From Chitinophaga sp. Cy-1792 (lineage in GTDB: Bacteria; Bacteroidota; Bacteroidia; Chitinophagales; Chitinophagaceae): a stretch of DNA of 64,000 bases. A program made the position numbers and the translations under genes. The notes beneath the pieces are model-generated. The model worked only from the letters and a program-made list of their open reading frames with translations. It was not told the origin of the DNA and made no database searches. The DNA lies in NCBI RefSeq assembly GCF_011752935.1, contig NZ_VWWO01000001.1, positions 1,054,001 through 1,118,000 on the forward strand, read 5' to 3'. Below are positions 9,241-17,405 of the stretch, piece by piece. How positions within the stretch are numbered: the first letter of the stretch is position 1; every line of letters starts with the position of its first letter.

Positions 9241-9273
9241 AGAAAAGAGCGGAAATTATTTCCGCTCTTTTCT
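9241..9273 (-). terminator. Terminator overlapping the vanZ-like stop codon
   Basis: A perfect 15-bp stem (9241-9255 with 9259-9273) whose 3-base loop (9256-9258) is the stop codon of the reverse-strand VanZ-like gene. The last codons of the gene form one arm. A T-rich tract follows on the reverse strand. Confidence 0.75.
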
Positions 9274-9651
9274 TTTTTCCAATATGGAGATGAATATCCT
9301 GAAAACCCAGACACCGGCGATAGCGCCTATCGTGTCGGCCAATGCGTCGTAGAGATCAAAGCTCCTGCCTTCGGCATAATATTTTTGTATAAATTCTATA
9401 GCGAGGCCATAAGCAGCGGCAAAGAGTACGAAGAGAAACAGCAGTGCCGGAGAAATCTTTTTACGTTGCCACCAGAAGGCCAGACTTAGAAAGAATACAA
9501 TTCCACCAAACAATCCGAAGTGCACAAATTTATCAAAATGAATTTTTTCCAGGAAGGAGTTGGTAGGAATGTCTCTGCCAGGGAGCGTACACAATACCAT
9601 GATCAGCACTAACCAGGCTATTGCAGGTATGAAATATCTGAGCTGTTTCAT
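9256..9651 (-). CDS. VanZ family membrane protein
   Basis: 131 residues with about four transmembrane helices (near 5-20, 45-65, 70-88 and 100-120). Motifs typical of the VanZ-like family are visible: FDKFVHFGLFGG, then AIEFIQKYYAEGRSFDLYDALADTIGA (read here as two short parts, AIEFIQKY and DLYDALADTIG). The function of stand-alone VanZ proteins is mostly unknown; resistance to glycopeptides should not be assumed. It lies downstream of gcvH in the same direction, separated by a hairpin. Confidence 0.88.
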   Translation of the reverse strand: MKQLRYFIPAIAWLVLIMVLCTLPGRDIPTNSFLEKIHFDKFVHFGLFGGIVFFLSLAFWWQRKKISPALLFLFVLFAAAYGLAIEFIQKYYAEGRSFDLYDALADTIGAIAGVWVFRIFISILEKRKERK

Positions 9652-9685
9652 TTACCAGTTTGTTGTATCTGAGTGGTTTCCGTAA

Positions 9686-9746
9686 TTCGAAAAAAGCACG
9701 AAGGACAACCGGGGCGCATGATAAACGCAGCCTGTTGTCCTTCGTG
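9686..9746 (-). terminator. Hairpin terminator after gcvH
   Basis: A 13-bp perfect inverted repeat (9697-9709 with 9734-9746) followed on the reverse strand by GC and a run of T (9691-9695). It lies 33 bases beyond the gcvH stop. Confidence 0.6.
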
Positions 9747-9778
9747 GCATGTATAAAAAAGTTATTGATAGCGTAATA

Positions 9779-10156
9779 CTAGCTGATCAGTTTTGCGTAG
9801 TCGTCAGCGCTTAACAGCTTATCAACATCAGCAGGATTTTTAACGGTTACTTTTACCATCCAGCCGTCACCGTAAGGGTCAGTGTTAACCAGTTCAGGAC
9901 TGTCGTTCAGTTCTTCGTTTACTTCGCTGATAGTAGCGGCAACAGGTAAGAACAGGTCAGAAACGGTTTTAACTGCTTCTACGGTACCGAATACATCTTC
10001 TGCCTCTAAGGATTTACCAACGGTTGGAATATCCACGAAAACGATGTCTCCCAGTTCGCGCTGAGCAAACTCAGTAATACCGATGGTAGCGGTGTTACCT
10101 TCTAACAAAATCCATTCGTGATCCTTTGTGTATTTCAGGTTGGAAGGAAAATTCAT
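9779..10156 (-). CDS. gcvH: Glycine cleavage system H protein
   Basis: Lipoyl carrier of the glycine cleavage system that shuttles the aminomethyl group between P, T and L proteins in the cytoplasm. 125 residues, the family size. The lipoylation lysine sits in [12 protein letters not shown], and the C-terminal GDGWMVKV segment is typical. gcvP and gcvT are not in the window, which is common in Bacteroidota. A short 59-base gap separates it from the cyclophilin upstream, so co-transcription from upstream is possible. Confidence 0.97.
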   Translation of the reverse strand: MNFPSNLKYTKDHEWILLEGNTATIGITEFAQRELGDIVFVDIPTVGKSLEAEDVFGTVEAVKTVSDLFLPVAATISEVNEELNDSPELVNTDPYGDGWMVKVTVKNPADVDKLLSADDYAKLIS

Positions 10157-10215
10157 ACAAGTTTGATTTTTGAGCCGTAAAAATACTGAAAGTTATATTA
10201 CAACGAGTCTGGCTG

Positions 10216-10875
10216 TCAAAAGAATAGCCATTTTTTCTTTAGCCTGATTTTCATGGGAATATCCTGCAGGGGCCTGTTACGGCTATCGGTTTTTTCTGCA
10301 GCGATTTTATCGATGACATCCATGCCCTTGATGACCTGTCCAAACACGGTGTAGCTCTGGTCCAGGTGGGGAGCGCCGCCTTCTGTCATATAGACATCCC
10401 GCTGGTCTACTGGTATTTTACGCCCTCCAAGTCTGGTTTTTTCCAGTGTGTCTAACTGTTGCTCTGTGAAAACCTTTCCCTGAACGATATAGAACTGACA
10501 ACCTGAAGAGGCTTTGTCCGGGCGGTTATCGCGGGCTGCGGCCAGTGCCCCTTTACGATGAAAGAGGTCCAGCTCAAACTCAGCAGGGATGGTATAGCCC
10601 ACATCGCCGTTGCCCAGCTCCTGCCCTGGTTTGGCATGTTTGGAGTCGGGATCGCCACCCTGTATCATAAAGTTTTTGATCACCCTGTGAAACAGCGTAC
10701 TATCGTAGAAGTGATGGCGGGTAAGTTTGATGAAATTATCCCGGTGTTTAGGGGTCTGATCGTAGAGTTTAACGATCATGGTTCCATAAGGGGTAATGAT
10801 CTTGGCCTTTCTGTTCTTAGCCTGGGTGAAAGCGGCCAGGGATAAAAAGGTGATCAGGAGTAACAGTTTCTTCAT
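10216..10875 (-). CDS. Exported cyclophilin-type peptidyl-prolyl isomerase
   Basis: Catalyses proline cis-trans isomerisation, probably in the periplasm: a signal peptide (MKKLLLLITFLSLAAFTQA) precedes the domain. 219 residues. Cyclophilin signatures are FHRVIKNFMIQGGDP, then ARDNRPDKASSGCQFYI and YTVFGQVIKGMDVIDKIA. The catalytic arginine (FHRV) and the QFYI motif are retained. It lies 6 bases downstream of the small protein at 10882-11220, so the two form an operon. Confidence 0.93.
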   Translation of the reverse strand: MKKLLLLITFLSLAAFTQAKNRKAKIITPYGTMIVKLYDQTPKHRDNFIKLTRHHFYDSTLFHRVIKNFMIQGGDPDSKHAKPGQELGNGDVGYTIPAEFELDLFHRKGALAAARDNRPDKASSGCQFYIVQGKVFTEQQLDTLEKTRLGGRKIPVDQRDVYMTEGGAPHLDQSYTVFGQVIKGMDVIDKIAAEKTDSRNRPLQDIPMKIRLKKKWLFF

Positions 10876-10881
10876 AGAGAA

Positions 10882-11220
10882 TTATTCTTCTTCCTTATCG
10901 TTAAAATAAGCGATGACATGTTCTTTCAGGAATTGTTCCTGTTCTTCCAGCCCCATTTTAGGAACGGGTTGTACTTCTTTGAAATGTGGCCATCCGTCTT
11001 TATCATAGCCATCCAGTTCGAAATAGCCGCTCTGGCTCAGCAACGTGCATACGGCAACGTGCATGAGGTCCTGTTTTTGTTCTTTGGTATATTTTTTTCT
11101 AAACTTATTAAGTTCGTTCATGCCTATAAGGAACAGAATGGCCTCCATATTAGGTTTTTTACCAAACCTTTCTGTGAGCATTTCCTCTATAGGCTTCCAA
11201 CGCGTCGCGAAATCTTCCAT
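10882..11220 (-). CDS. Conserved small protein of unknown function
   Basis: 112 residues, acidic, no signal peptide and no membrane helix. It starts MEDFATRWKPIEEMLTERFG and continues as mainly alpha-helical sequence, with ELNKFRKKYTKEQKQDLMHV in the middle and a KEEE-rich tail. I recall similar small proteins in Bacteroidota but no assigned function. Its stop lies 6 bases before the cyclophilin ATG, so it is probably the first gene of that operon. Confidence 0.75.
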   Translation of the reverse strand: MEDFATRWKPIEEMLTERFGKKPNMEAILFLIGMNELNKFRKKYTKEQKQDLMHVAVCTLLSQSGYFELDGYDKDGWPHFKEVQPVPKMGLEEQEQFLKEHVIAYFNDKEEE

Positions 11221-11436
11221 ATATATTTATTTAGCCTGAACAGCAAATGTACGTGATACTGAAAATATACAATAAAACTAAAGAAGGGCCGCCACCGGGA
11301 AATTTCTGTCGTTGATCAGCATAGATAGATCAGCCACTGTGGCAAGTTTAACAGCACTTTAACGGCTCCTTCACACAGTTATAAGTTTTATTTGTGATAA
11401 GAATGATTATTTTAGCACACCTGAAAAATTATTAGC

Positions 11437-12438
11437 ATGGAAAATACATCATCCGATATCCGTCAACTGAATGAAAAAATCCATCAGGCAAGTGCTTTCG
11501 TGGATTTGCTAAACATGGAGCTGGGCAAGGTAATCGTTGGTCAGAAATACATGGTGGAAAGATTGTTGATTGGTTTACTGGCACAAGGTCACGTACTCCT
11601 GGAAGGTGTGCCTGGTCTGGCAAAAACCCTTTCTATCAAATCGCTTTCTTCCGCGATCAATGGTAAATTCAGCCGTATTCAGTTTACGCCGGACTTATTA
11701 CCGGCCGACGTTATTGGTACTATGATCTATAACCAGCAGCGTAACGAGTTTGTAGTACGCCGTGGTCCTATCTTCGCCAACTTTATCCTGGCGGATGAGA
11801 TCAACCGTGCCCCGGCAAAAGTGCAGAGTGCCCTGCTGGAAGCAATGCAGGAAAGACAAATCACCATTGGTGATACTACCTTCAAGCTGGATGAGCCTTT
11901 CCTGGTACTGGCTACCCAGAACCCGATCGAACAGGAAGGTACCTACATGCTGCCTGAAGCACAGGTAGACCGTTTCATGCTGAAAGTAGTAATCGGTTAT
12001 CCGACGAAAGAAGAAGAAAGACATATCATCCGTCAGAACCTCAACCCACAGGCTACGCCTGAAATCCGCCCGGTTATTCAGCCTTCCGATATCATGGAAG
12101 CCCGTAAACTGGTACGTGAGGTTTATATGGATGAGAAAATCGAGAAATATATCATCGATATCGTTTTCGCTACCCGTAACCCGGAAGAATACAAATTACA
12201 GAAATTGAAGCCACTGATCGCCTACGGCGGGTCTCCAAGGGCCAGCATCAACCTGGCACTGGCAGCAAAAGCCTATGCCTTCATGAAACGCAGAGGTTAT
12301 GTAATTCCGGAAGATGTCCGCAGTATATGCTTCGACGTAATGCGTCACCGTGTGGGACTTACCTACGAAGCAGAGGCAGAGAACGTAACCAGCGAAAACA
12401 TCCTCAGCGAAATCCTGAACGCAGTAGAAGTACCTTAA
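11437..12438 (+). CDS. moxR: MoxR-type AAA+ ATPase
   Basis: 333 residues, a chaperone-like ATPase of the MoxR/RavA group, usually acting with VWA proteins to mature or assemble other complexes. Walker A is GVPGLAKT (residues 57-64), Walker B is LADEINRAP, sensor 1 is LATQNPIEQEGTY, and the C-terminal lid domain is present. It is the first gene of a four-gene unit with a DUF58 protein, a BatD-like protein and BatA. No exact -7 match was found just upstream. Confidence 0.94.
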   Translation: MENTSSDIRQLNEKIHQASAFVDLLNMELGKVIVGQKYMVERLLIGLLAQGHVLLEGVPGLAKTLSIKSLSSAINGKFSRIQFTPDLLPADVIGTMIYNQQRNEFVVRRGPIFANFILADEINRAPAKVQSALLEAMQERQITIGDTTFKLDEPFLVLATQNPIEQEGTYMLPEAQVDRFMLKVVIGYPTKEEERHIIRQNLNPQATPEIRPVIQPSDIMEARKLVREVYMDEKIEKYIIDIVFATRNPEEYKLQKLKPLIAYGGSPRASINLALAAKAYAFMKRRGYVIPEDVRSICFDVMRHRVGLTYEAEAENVTSENILSEILNAVEVP

Positions 12439-12490
12439 TCGTACCACACGCCCGTTCAATATCATTTCGTAAAACATTAATTGCTTAAAG

Positions 12491-13357
12491 GTGGATACTG
12501 CAGAAATATTAAAAAAGGTGAGACAGATTGAGATCAAGACCAAAGGTCTCACCAATCACATATTTGCAGGCGAATATCATAGCGCCTTCAAAGGCCGTGG
12601 TATGAACTTCAGCGAAGTAAGGGAATACCACTTCGGTGACGACGTACGCTCCATAGACTGGAACGTAACTGCCCGCTTTAACCATCCTTTCATAAAGGTA
12701 TTTGAAGAAGAGAGAGAGCTGACCGTAATGTTGCTGGTGGATGTCTCCGAAAGTTCTGCCTTTGGTACCAAAAAACAGGATAAACGCCATCTCATCACCG
12801 AGCTGTGCGCTGTTTTTGCTTTCTCTGCCATCAAAAACAATGATAAGGTTGGGGTTATCTTTTTCAGTGATGGAATGGAAAAATATATTCCTCCTAAAAA
12901 GGGAAAATCTCACATCTTATTCATTATACGTGAATTACTGTCATTCACGCCTAAACGAAAAGGAACCAATATTAAAGAAACCCTGCGCTTCTTTAATAAC
13001 GCTACCAAAAAGAGAAGTATCGTATTTGTGCTGAGCGATTTTCTGGCAGGTAATTACCAGGACGCCCTCAATATCGCGGCTAAAAGGCACGATGTGGTTG
13101 GTGTACATGTATACGACCAGCGCGACAAAGAACTGCCGCCAGTTGGGCTGATACAGGTTGCCGACGCAGAAACCGGCGCCGTACAATGGGTGGACACTAC
13201 CGACAAAAAAGTACGTCAGTATTACGAACACCAGTTTCAGCAACATGCACAATATTGTAAAAATGCTTTTCTGAAAAGTGGTGCAGAATTAGTATCTATC
13301 AGAACAGATGAGGATTATGTGAAAGCATTGCAGACATTCTTCCTCAACAGAGCATAA
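12491..13357 (+). CDS. DUF58 domain protein (VWA-like), Bat operon
   Basis: 288 residues. The start is a GTG at 12491: the N-terminus MDTAEILKKVRQIEIKTKG fits the family and no upstream ATG does as well. The DUF58 core is visible as GRGMNFSEVREYHFGDDVR followed by SIDWNVTARFNHPFIKVFEE. A VWA-like fold follows with LLVDVSES (a DxSxS-type metal site, one serine displaced) and VFVLSDF. Cytoplasmic, presumably a partner of the MoxR ATPase. It follows moxR by 52 bases and precedes the BatD-like gene by 17. Confidence 0.92.
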   Translation: MDTAEILKKVRQIEIKTKGLTNHIFAGEYHSAFKGRGMNFSEVREYHFGDDVRSIDWNVTARFNHPFIKVFEEERELTVMLLVDVSESSAFGTKKQDKRHLITELCAVFAFSAIKNNDKVGVIFFSDGMEKYIPPKKGKSHILFIIRELLSFTPKRKGTNIKETLRFFNNATKKRSIVFVLSDFLAGNYQDALNIAAKRHDVVGVHVYDQRDKELPPVGLIQVADAETGAVQWVDTTDKKVRQYYEHQFQQHAQYCKNAFLKSGAELVSIRTDEDYVKALQTFFLNRA

Positions 13358-13374
13358 AGCGGAGCAAAGAAATC

Positions 13375-14358
13375 ATGTATAAACAACCAGGTATACGAAG
13401 CATATTTATCTTTTTGTTACTGGGCCTGATATTTCCGGCTGGCCTGATGGCACAAACATCTCCTGAAGTTCATGCAGGAGTGGATACTGCCAGTATCAGG
13501 ATAGGTGAACAGGTAAAGCTGCGCCTTACTGCTACCATTCCTGCCAGTCAGTTTAACAGTGCACGTATCGGCTTCCCGATTATACCCGATTCACTCGAAC
13601 ATTTTGAAGTAGTATCCAGAGGTTCCATTGATACCAGCGGTGATCAGCAGCTGAAAGTACTGGCGCAGACATTTGTGCTTACCAGCTTTGATTCCGGTCA
13701 CTGGGAAATACCTCCTATGCGTTTTGAGATACTGAAAGGTGGTACCAGTCTGACAGATTCGCTATACACTGCACCTGTTGGTGTAGATGTTGGAACGGTG
13801 GCTGTGGATACGACCAAGGCATTCCGTCCCATTAAAAGTGTACAGGGCGCACCATGGCGCTTCCTGGATTACTGGATGGAGTTTGCCGGCGGCGCGCTGG
13901 CAGTACTGATTATTATCGGTATCATCATGTACTTCGCTACACGTAAGAAGAAAGTACCTGAAGTGCCTACTCCTACTGTTTCTCCATTTGATCTGGCTAC
14001 GCAACAGCTGAAAACGCTGAAAGCAGAGCAGCTCTGGCAGCACGGAGATGTAAAACAGTATTATACCAGATTGACAGATATCCTGCGTACCTATTTTGAA
14101 CATCAGTTTGGAATAGCTGCCCTGGAACAAACTACTGAAGAGCTGTTACAGAACATCAAGCCTGTAACCAAGCTGAATCAGCAGCGTGATAAATTACGCA
14201 CCTTGCTTACCATCGCCGACCTGGCAAAATTTGCGAAAATGGAGCCTACGGCAGATGAACATGAGGATTGTATGCGTAAAGCAGAAGAAATTCTCGAATG
14301 GACCCGCCCTAAAAGCGAGGGGGGCAATGGTGAAGGTATAGTAACCCAGGAGGCATAA
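13375..14358 (+). CDS. BatD-like exported membrane protein
   Basis: 327 residues. A signal peptide ends near GLMA at residue 26; an extracytoplasmic beta-rich part follows (HAGVDTASIRIGEQVKLRLT), similar to the oxygen-tolerance BatD repeat. One transmembrane helix lies near residues 170-190, then a cytoplasmic helical part ending in KAEEILEWTRPK. It is much shorter than full BatD (usually above 550 residues), and corresponds to the protein commonly found between the DUF58 and BatA genes in Bacteroidota. The role is unknown; the operon suggests envelope function with the MoxR/VWA proteins. Confidence 0.75.
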   Translation: MYKQPGIRSIFIFLLLGLIFPAGLMAQTSPEVHAGVDTASIRIGEQVKLRLTATIPASQFNSARIGFPIIPDSLEHFEVVSRGSIDTSGDQQLKVLAQTFVLTSFDSGHWEIPPMRFEILKGGTSLTDSLYTAPVGVDVGTVAVDTTKAFRPIKSVQGAPWRFLDYWMEFAGGALAVLIIIGIIMYFATRKKKVPEVPTPTVSPFDLATQQLKTLKAEQLWQHGDVKQYYTRLTDILRTYFEHQFGIAALEQTTEELLQNIKPVTKLNQQRDKLRTLLTIADLAKFAKMEPTADEHEDCMRKAEEILEWTRPKSEGGNGEGIVTQEA

Positions 14359-14406
14359 CCGGGGTTATACCTGCAATCTTTATAGAAAGGATTTAATAAG
14401 ATATTG

Positions 14407-15417
14407 ATGGATTTATCTACCTGGAAAAATATTGAATTTGCCTACCCGGCTTACTTCTGGCTGTTATTGCTGGTGCCGGTGATGGTGTATTGGTATATCT
14501 CCCGGAATAAGCAACAGCAAGGAGTGATGATGGTATCCTCCATTCAGGGTTTACGGGGACTGCCCGTATCCTGGAAGGTACGGTTCCGCCCATTGCTGCT
14601 GGTTCTCCGGATTATCGCCTATTCGGCGCTGGTGGTAGCACTGGCACGTCCGCAAACCTCCAATACCTCCGAAAGTATTGACAGTGAAGGGATCGACATC
14701 GTACTGGCGATCGATATTTCGGGTAGTATGCTGGCGCAGGACCTCCAGCCAAACCGTATGGAAGCGGCGAAGAATGTGGCCCTCGACTTTGTGGATAAAC
14801 GCATCAGCGACCGTATCGGCCTGGTGGTGTTTTCTGGCGAGAGCTTCACACAATGCCCCATTACCACTGACCATGCCGTACTGAAAAATCAGATTATGCA
14901 GGTGAAAAGTGGTATGCTGCAGGATGGTACAGCCATCGGTATGGGGCTGGCTACTTCTGTAGACCGCCTCCGTAGCAGTACCGCTAAAAGTAAAGTGATC
15001 ATCCTGCTGACGGATGGCGTCAACAACACTGGTTTGATTGACCCGCTGACAGCCCTGGAAATTGCAAAAGCATATAAAATCCGTGTATATACAATCGGCG
15101 TAGGAACCATTGGTAAAGCACCTTTCCCGATGCCGATGCCGGATGGTTCTGTACAAACTGTTATGCAGGACGTTCAGATCGATGAGCCGCTGATGAAGAA
15201 AATCTCCAAGGAAACCGGTGGCCAGTATTTCCGCGCTACCAATACCGGAGACCTCAAGCATATCTACGACGAAATCGATAATATGGAGAAGACTAAGGTA
15301 GAAATCACTTCCTATAAGAAGTATGCGGAACATTTCTTCCTGTTTGCCTGCATCGCATTAGCCTGCATCCTGCTGGAAACTGTATTGAGATATACTTTAT
15401 TCAGAAGTCTGCCGTAA
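14407..15417 (+). CDS. batA: VWA domain membrane protein BatA
   Basis: 336 residues from the ATG at 14407. Two N-terminal transmembrane helices (about 15-32 and 58-78) and one C-terminal helix (about 308-328) bracket a VWA domain. The MIDAS metal site is intact: VLAIDISGSM (DxSxS), then the threonine in DGTAIGMGLA and LLTDGVNNTG. Expected to act at the inner membrane with the MoxR ATPase. The operon ends directly after it at a strong terminator; no batB, batC or batE follows. Confidence 0.9.
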   Translation: MDLSTWKNIEFAYPAYFWLLLLVPVMVYWYISRNKQQQGVMMVSSIQGLRGLPVSWKVRFRPLLLVLRIIAYSALVVALARPQTSNTSESIDSEGIDIVLAIDISGSMLAQDLQPNRMEAAKNVALDFVDKRISDRIGLVVFSGESFTQCPITTDHAVLKNQIMQVKSGMLQDGTAIGMGLATSVDRLRSSTAKSKVIILLTDGVNNTGLIDPLTALEIAKAYKIRVYTIGVGTIGKAPFPMPMPDGSVQTVMQDVQIDEPLMKKISKETGGQYFRATNTGDLKHIYDEIDNMEKTKVEITSYKKYAEHFFLFACIALACILLETVLRYTLFRSLP

Positions 15418-15436
15418 AAAGATATTTATCATTGTG

Positions 15437-15472
15437 AAATGCCTTATCAGTAGATGATAAGGCATTTTTTTT
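15437..15472 (+). terminator. Intrinsic terminator ending the Bat operon
   Basis: An 11-bp stem (15439-15449 with 15455-15465), 5-base loop and eight T. Confidence 0.92.
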
Positions 15473-15477
15473 ATCCT

Positions 15478-15485
15478 TACCTTTG
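15478..15485 (+). promoter_or_regulatory. Candidate -7 element for rsgA
   Basis: TACCTTTG matches TAnnTTTG, 27 bases before the TTG start of rsgA and directly after the Bat terminator. No clear -33 box. Confidence 0.45.
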
Positions 15486-15512
15486 GTGTTCAGAACATCT
15501 AAATAAGGGATA

Positions 15513-16442
15513 TTGCAAGCAACGATCTATAAATCAACAGGGAGCTGGTACACTGTGAAAACGGCTGACGGCGAAACTTTTCAGGCACGTATGAAGGGGA
15601 TCTTCAAGAAAAATGAAGACATCACTTCCACCAACCCGGTGGCAGTAGGTGACCTCGTAGAGATTGAGCCTGAAGATAGTGAACCTGGCAATGCCATGAT
15701 TACCAGGATCGAAGACCGCACCAACTATATCGTGCGTGCTTCTCCCCATGGTAAAAACAAAAAGCATATTGTTGCTGCAAACCTGGACCAGGCCGTACTG
15801 ATCTGTACGCTGAAAGAACCCCGTACTTCCACCGGCTTCATCGACCGTTTCCTGGTTACTGCCGCTGCATATCACATCCCGGTGATTCTTATCTTCAATA
15901 AAAAAGATATTTATGGAGATAAGGAGATGGAGAAGTTTGAAGAGATTGAGGAAGTATATACCAATATCGGCTATCAGATAATGTTGATATCTGCAAAAGA
16001 ACAAGATGGTATAGACGAAGTAAAGGCGGTGCTGAAAGATAAGACTACTTTGATTTCCGGCCACTCCGGCGTAGGGAAATCCTCTCTGATAAATGATCTG
16101 ATGCCCGGATTAACAATCCGTACCACTGCTGTAAGCGGCTGGAGCGGTAAAGGGCTGCATACTACCACGGCAGCGGAAATGTACGACCTTCCTGATGGCG
16201 GCCGGCTGATAGATACGCCGGGCGTGAGGGAGTTCGGTATCGTTGATATAGAGAAATCAGAGTTATCGCATTACTTCCTGGAAATGCAGCCATACCTGAG
16301 CGAATGCCAGTTCAATAACTGCCTGCATATCAACGAGCCAGGCTGCGCTGTGAAAGCAGCGGTAGAAGCCGGCGAAATAAATATCGACAGGTATGTTAGC
16401 TATGCTACCATTCTTGAAACCATCGAAGAAAAAGAATACTAA
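15513..16442 (+). CDS. rsgA: Small ribosomal subunit biogenesis GTPase RsgA
   Basis: Circularly permuted GTPase that checks late 30S subunit maturation. 309 residues from a TTG start; the N-terminus MQATIYKSTGSWYTV fits the family and no ATG is near. An OB fold (about 1-70) precedes the GTPase in permuted order: G4 NKKD, G1 SGHSGVGKSSL, G3 DTPG. The C-terminal zinc finger ligands are visible in CQFNNCLHINEPGC. The stop codon overlaps the stop of the convergent micro-lipoprotein gene by 4 bases. Confidence 0.95.
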   Translation: MQATIYKSTGSWYTVKTADGETFQARMKGIFKKNEDITSTNPVAVGDLVEIEPEDSEPGNAMITRIEDRTNYIVRASPHGKNKKHIVAANLDQAVLICTLKEPRTSTGFIDRFLVTAAAYHIPVILIFNKKDIYGDKEMEKFEEIEEVYTNIGYQIMLISAKEQDGIDEVKAVLKDKTTLISGHSGVGKSSLINDLMPGLTIRTTAVSGWSGKGLHTTTAAEMYDLPDGGRLIDTPGVREFGIVDIEKSELSHYFLEMQPYLSECQFNNCLHINEPGCAVKAAVEAGEINIDRYVSYATILETIEEKEY

Positions 16443-16579
16443 CGTTTCGTTTTACTCAGCTCATCCAGCACTTTTTCGGCGCCCCAGTTACGACGGGGTT
16501 GCGGACATCCTTTCTTTTGCGTATGACAGGCGGCGCAGGCAATTACTGCCAGCAGCAAAATGATGATCAGTCTTTTCAT
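16439..16579 (-). CDS. 46-residue micro-lipoprotein, copy 1
   Basis: A short gene from an ATG at 16579. The product starts MKRLIIILLLAVIACAAC, a lipoprotein signal with candidate lipobox cysteines at residues 15 and 18, leaving a mature peptide of about 30 residues: HTQKKGCPQPRRNWGAEKV followed by a short charged tail. It shares the KGCP motif just after the lipid anchor with the next gene upstream, 11 bases away, and the two are probably paralogous and co-transcribed. No function known. The signal peptide, the coding density and the paralogue support that it is real. Confidence 0.65.
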   Translation of the reverse strand: MKRLIIILLLAVIACAACHTQKKGCPQPRRNWGAEKVLDELSKTKR

Positions 16580-16590
16580 AGGATAATGAT

Positions 16591-16743
16591 TTAGAAAAGA
16601 CGTGTCATTTGCTTGCCAGCCTTGCGGTTAGAGGCCTTAATGTCCTTCGTGTAGTAATTGGAGGCAGGGCAGCCTTTTTCCTGTGAGGCACAGCTTCCCA
16701 GCAGGATGCAGCCCAGGAGAAGCAGGCAAATATATAATTTCAT
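16591..16743 (-). CDS. 50-residue micro-lipoprotein, copy 2
   Basis: Starts with an ATG at 16743. The product begins MKLYICLLLLGCILLGSC; the likely lipid-bearing cysteine is residue 18 (LGSC), and the mature peptide is ASQEKGCPASNYYTKDIKAS plus a basic tail with KAGKQM. Like its neighbour at 16439-16579 it carries KGCP shortly after the anchor. The remaining cysteine could pair with another protein. 37 bases separate it from the gamma-carbonic-anhydrase-like gene, which reads in the same direction. Confidence 0.65.
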   Translation of the reverse strand: MKLYICLLLLGCILLGSCASQEKGCPASNYYTKDIKASNRKAGKQMTRLF

Positions 16744-16780
16744 AGGGAGCGGATATTTGCCTGCAATATAACGATTTTTC

Positions 16781-17320
16781 CTAACGCGTCTTCTCTTTTG
16801 GAATCACGCCTTCATACCAGGAAGCGTACATGGCGTAATTCTTTGATATTCTGTTGATTTCGCCATTAATGAGACTCGTATCTATATCTTTTACCTTTTT
16901 GGCGGGAACGCCGGCCCAGATAGTACCTTTTTCTACGTGTGTGCCTGCCAGTACCACTGCACCTGCTGCAACAATGGAATCACTGTCTATACGGGCATTG
17001 TCCATCACAATAGCGCCCATACCTATCAGCACATTATCAGCGATCGTACAGCCATGGAGGATAGCATTATGGCCTATGGACACATTGTTCCCTACAATGG
17101 TCTGTGATTTCTGGTAGGTGCAGTGAATAACAGCGTTATCCTGGATATTCACATTGTCGCCGATGCGAATACTGTTTACATCTCCGCGCACAACGGCGTT
17201 AAACCACACGGTACAGCCTTTTCCCATAATAACATCACCAACGATTGTAGCATTTGGCGCAATGAAGGTATCTTCCGGCAATTGAGGTGTGTGGCCGTTT
17301 AAAGGTAGAATGTATGCCAT
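16781..17320 (-). CDS. Gamma carbonic anhydrase-like hexapeptide repeat protein
   Basis: 179 residues folding as a left-handed beta helix: hexapeptide repeats run from PNATIVGDVIMG to GAIVMDNARIDSDS. Histidines in positions used for metal binding in gamma carbonic anhydrases are present (NAVIHC and SIGHNAILHGC). The catalytic glutamates of the Methanosarcina Cam enzyme are not obvious, so carbonic anhydrase activity is uncertain, as for YrdA-like relatives. The C-terminal alpha helix follows GVPAKKVK. Single gene or first gene of a unit with the two micro-lipoproteins. Confidence 0.9.
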   Translation of the reverse strand: MAYILPLNGHTPQLPEDTFIAPNATIVGDVIMGKGCTVWFNAVVRGDVNSIRIGDNVNIQDNAVIHCTYQKSQTIVGNNVSIGHNAILHGCTIADNVLIGMGAIVMDNARIDSDSIVAAGAVVLAGTHVEKGTIWAGVPAKKVKDIDTSLINGEINRISKNYAMYASWYEGVIPKEKTR

Positions 17321-17405
17321 AGTAAACTGATTTTGAAGCTGTACAAATATAACAATTAGTAATTAGCAGTTGTTTTCTAACTTCGCAGGAATAGTGAATC
17401 GAGAT

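Noticed and set aside
10157..10215. Glycine riboswitch upstream of gcvH
   Set aside because: Only 59 bases separate the genes, too short for a glycine aptamer, and no such fold is visible.
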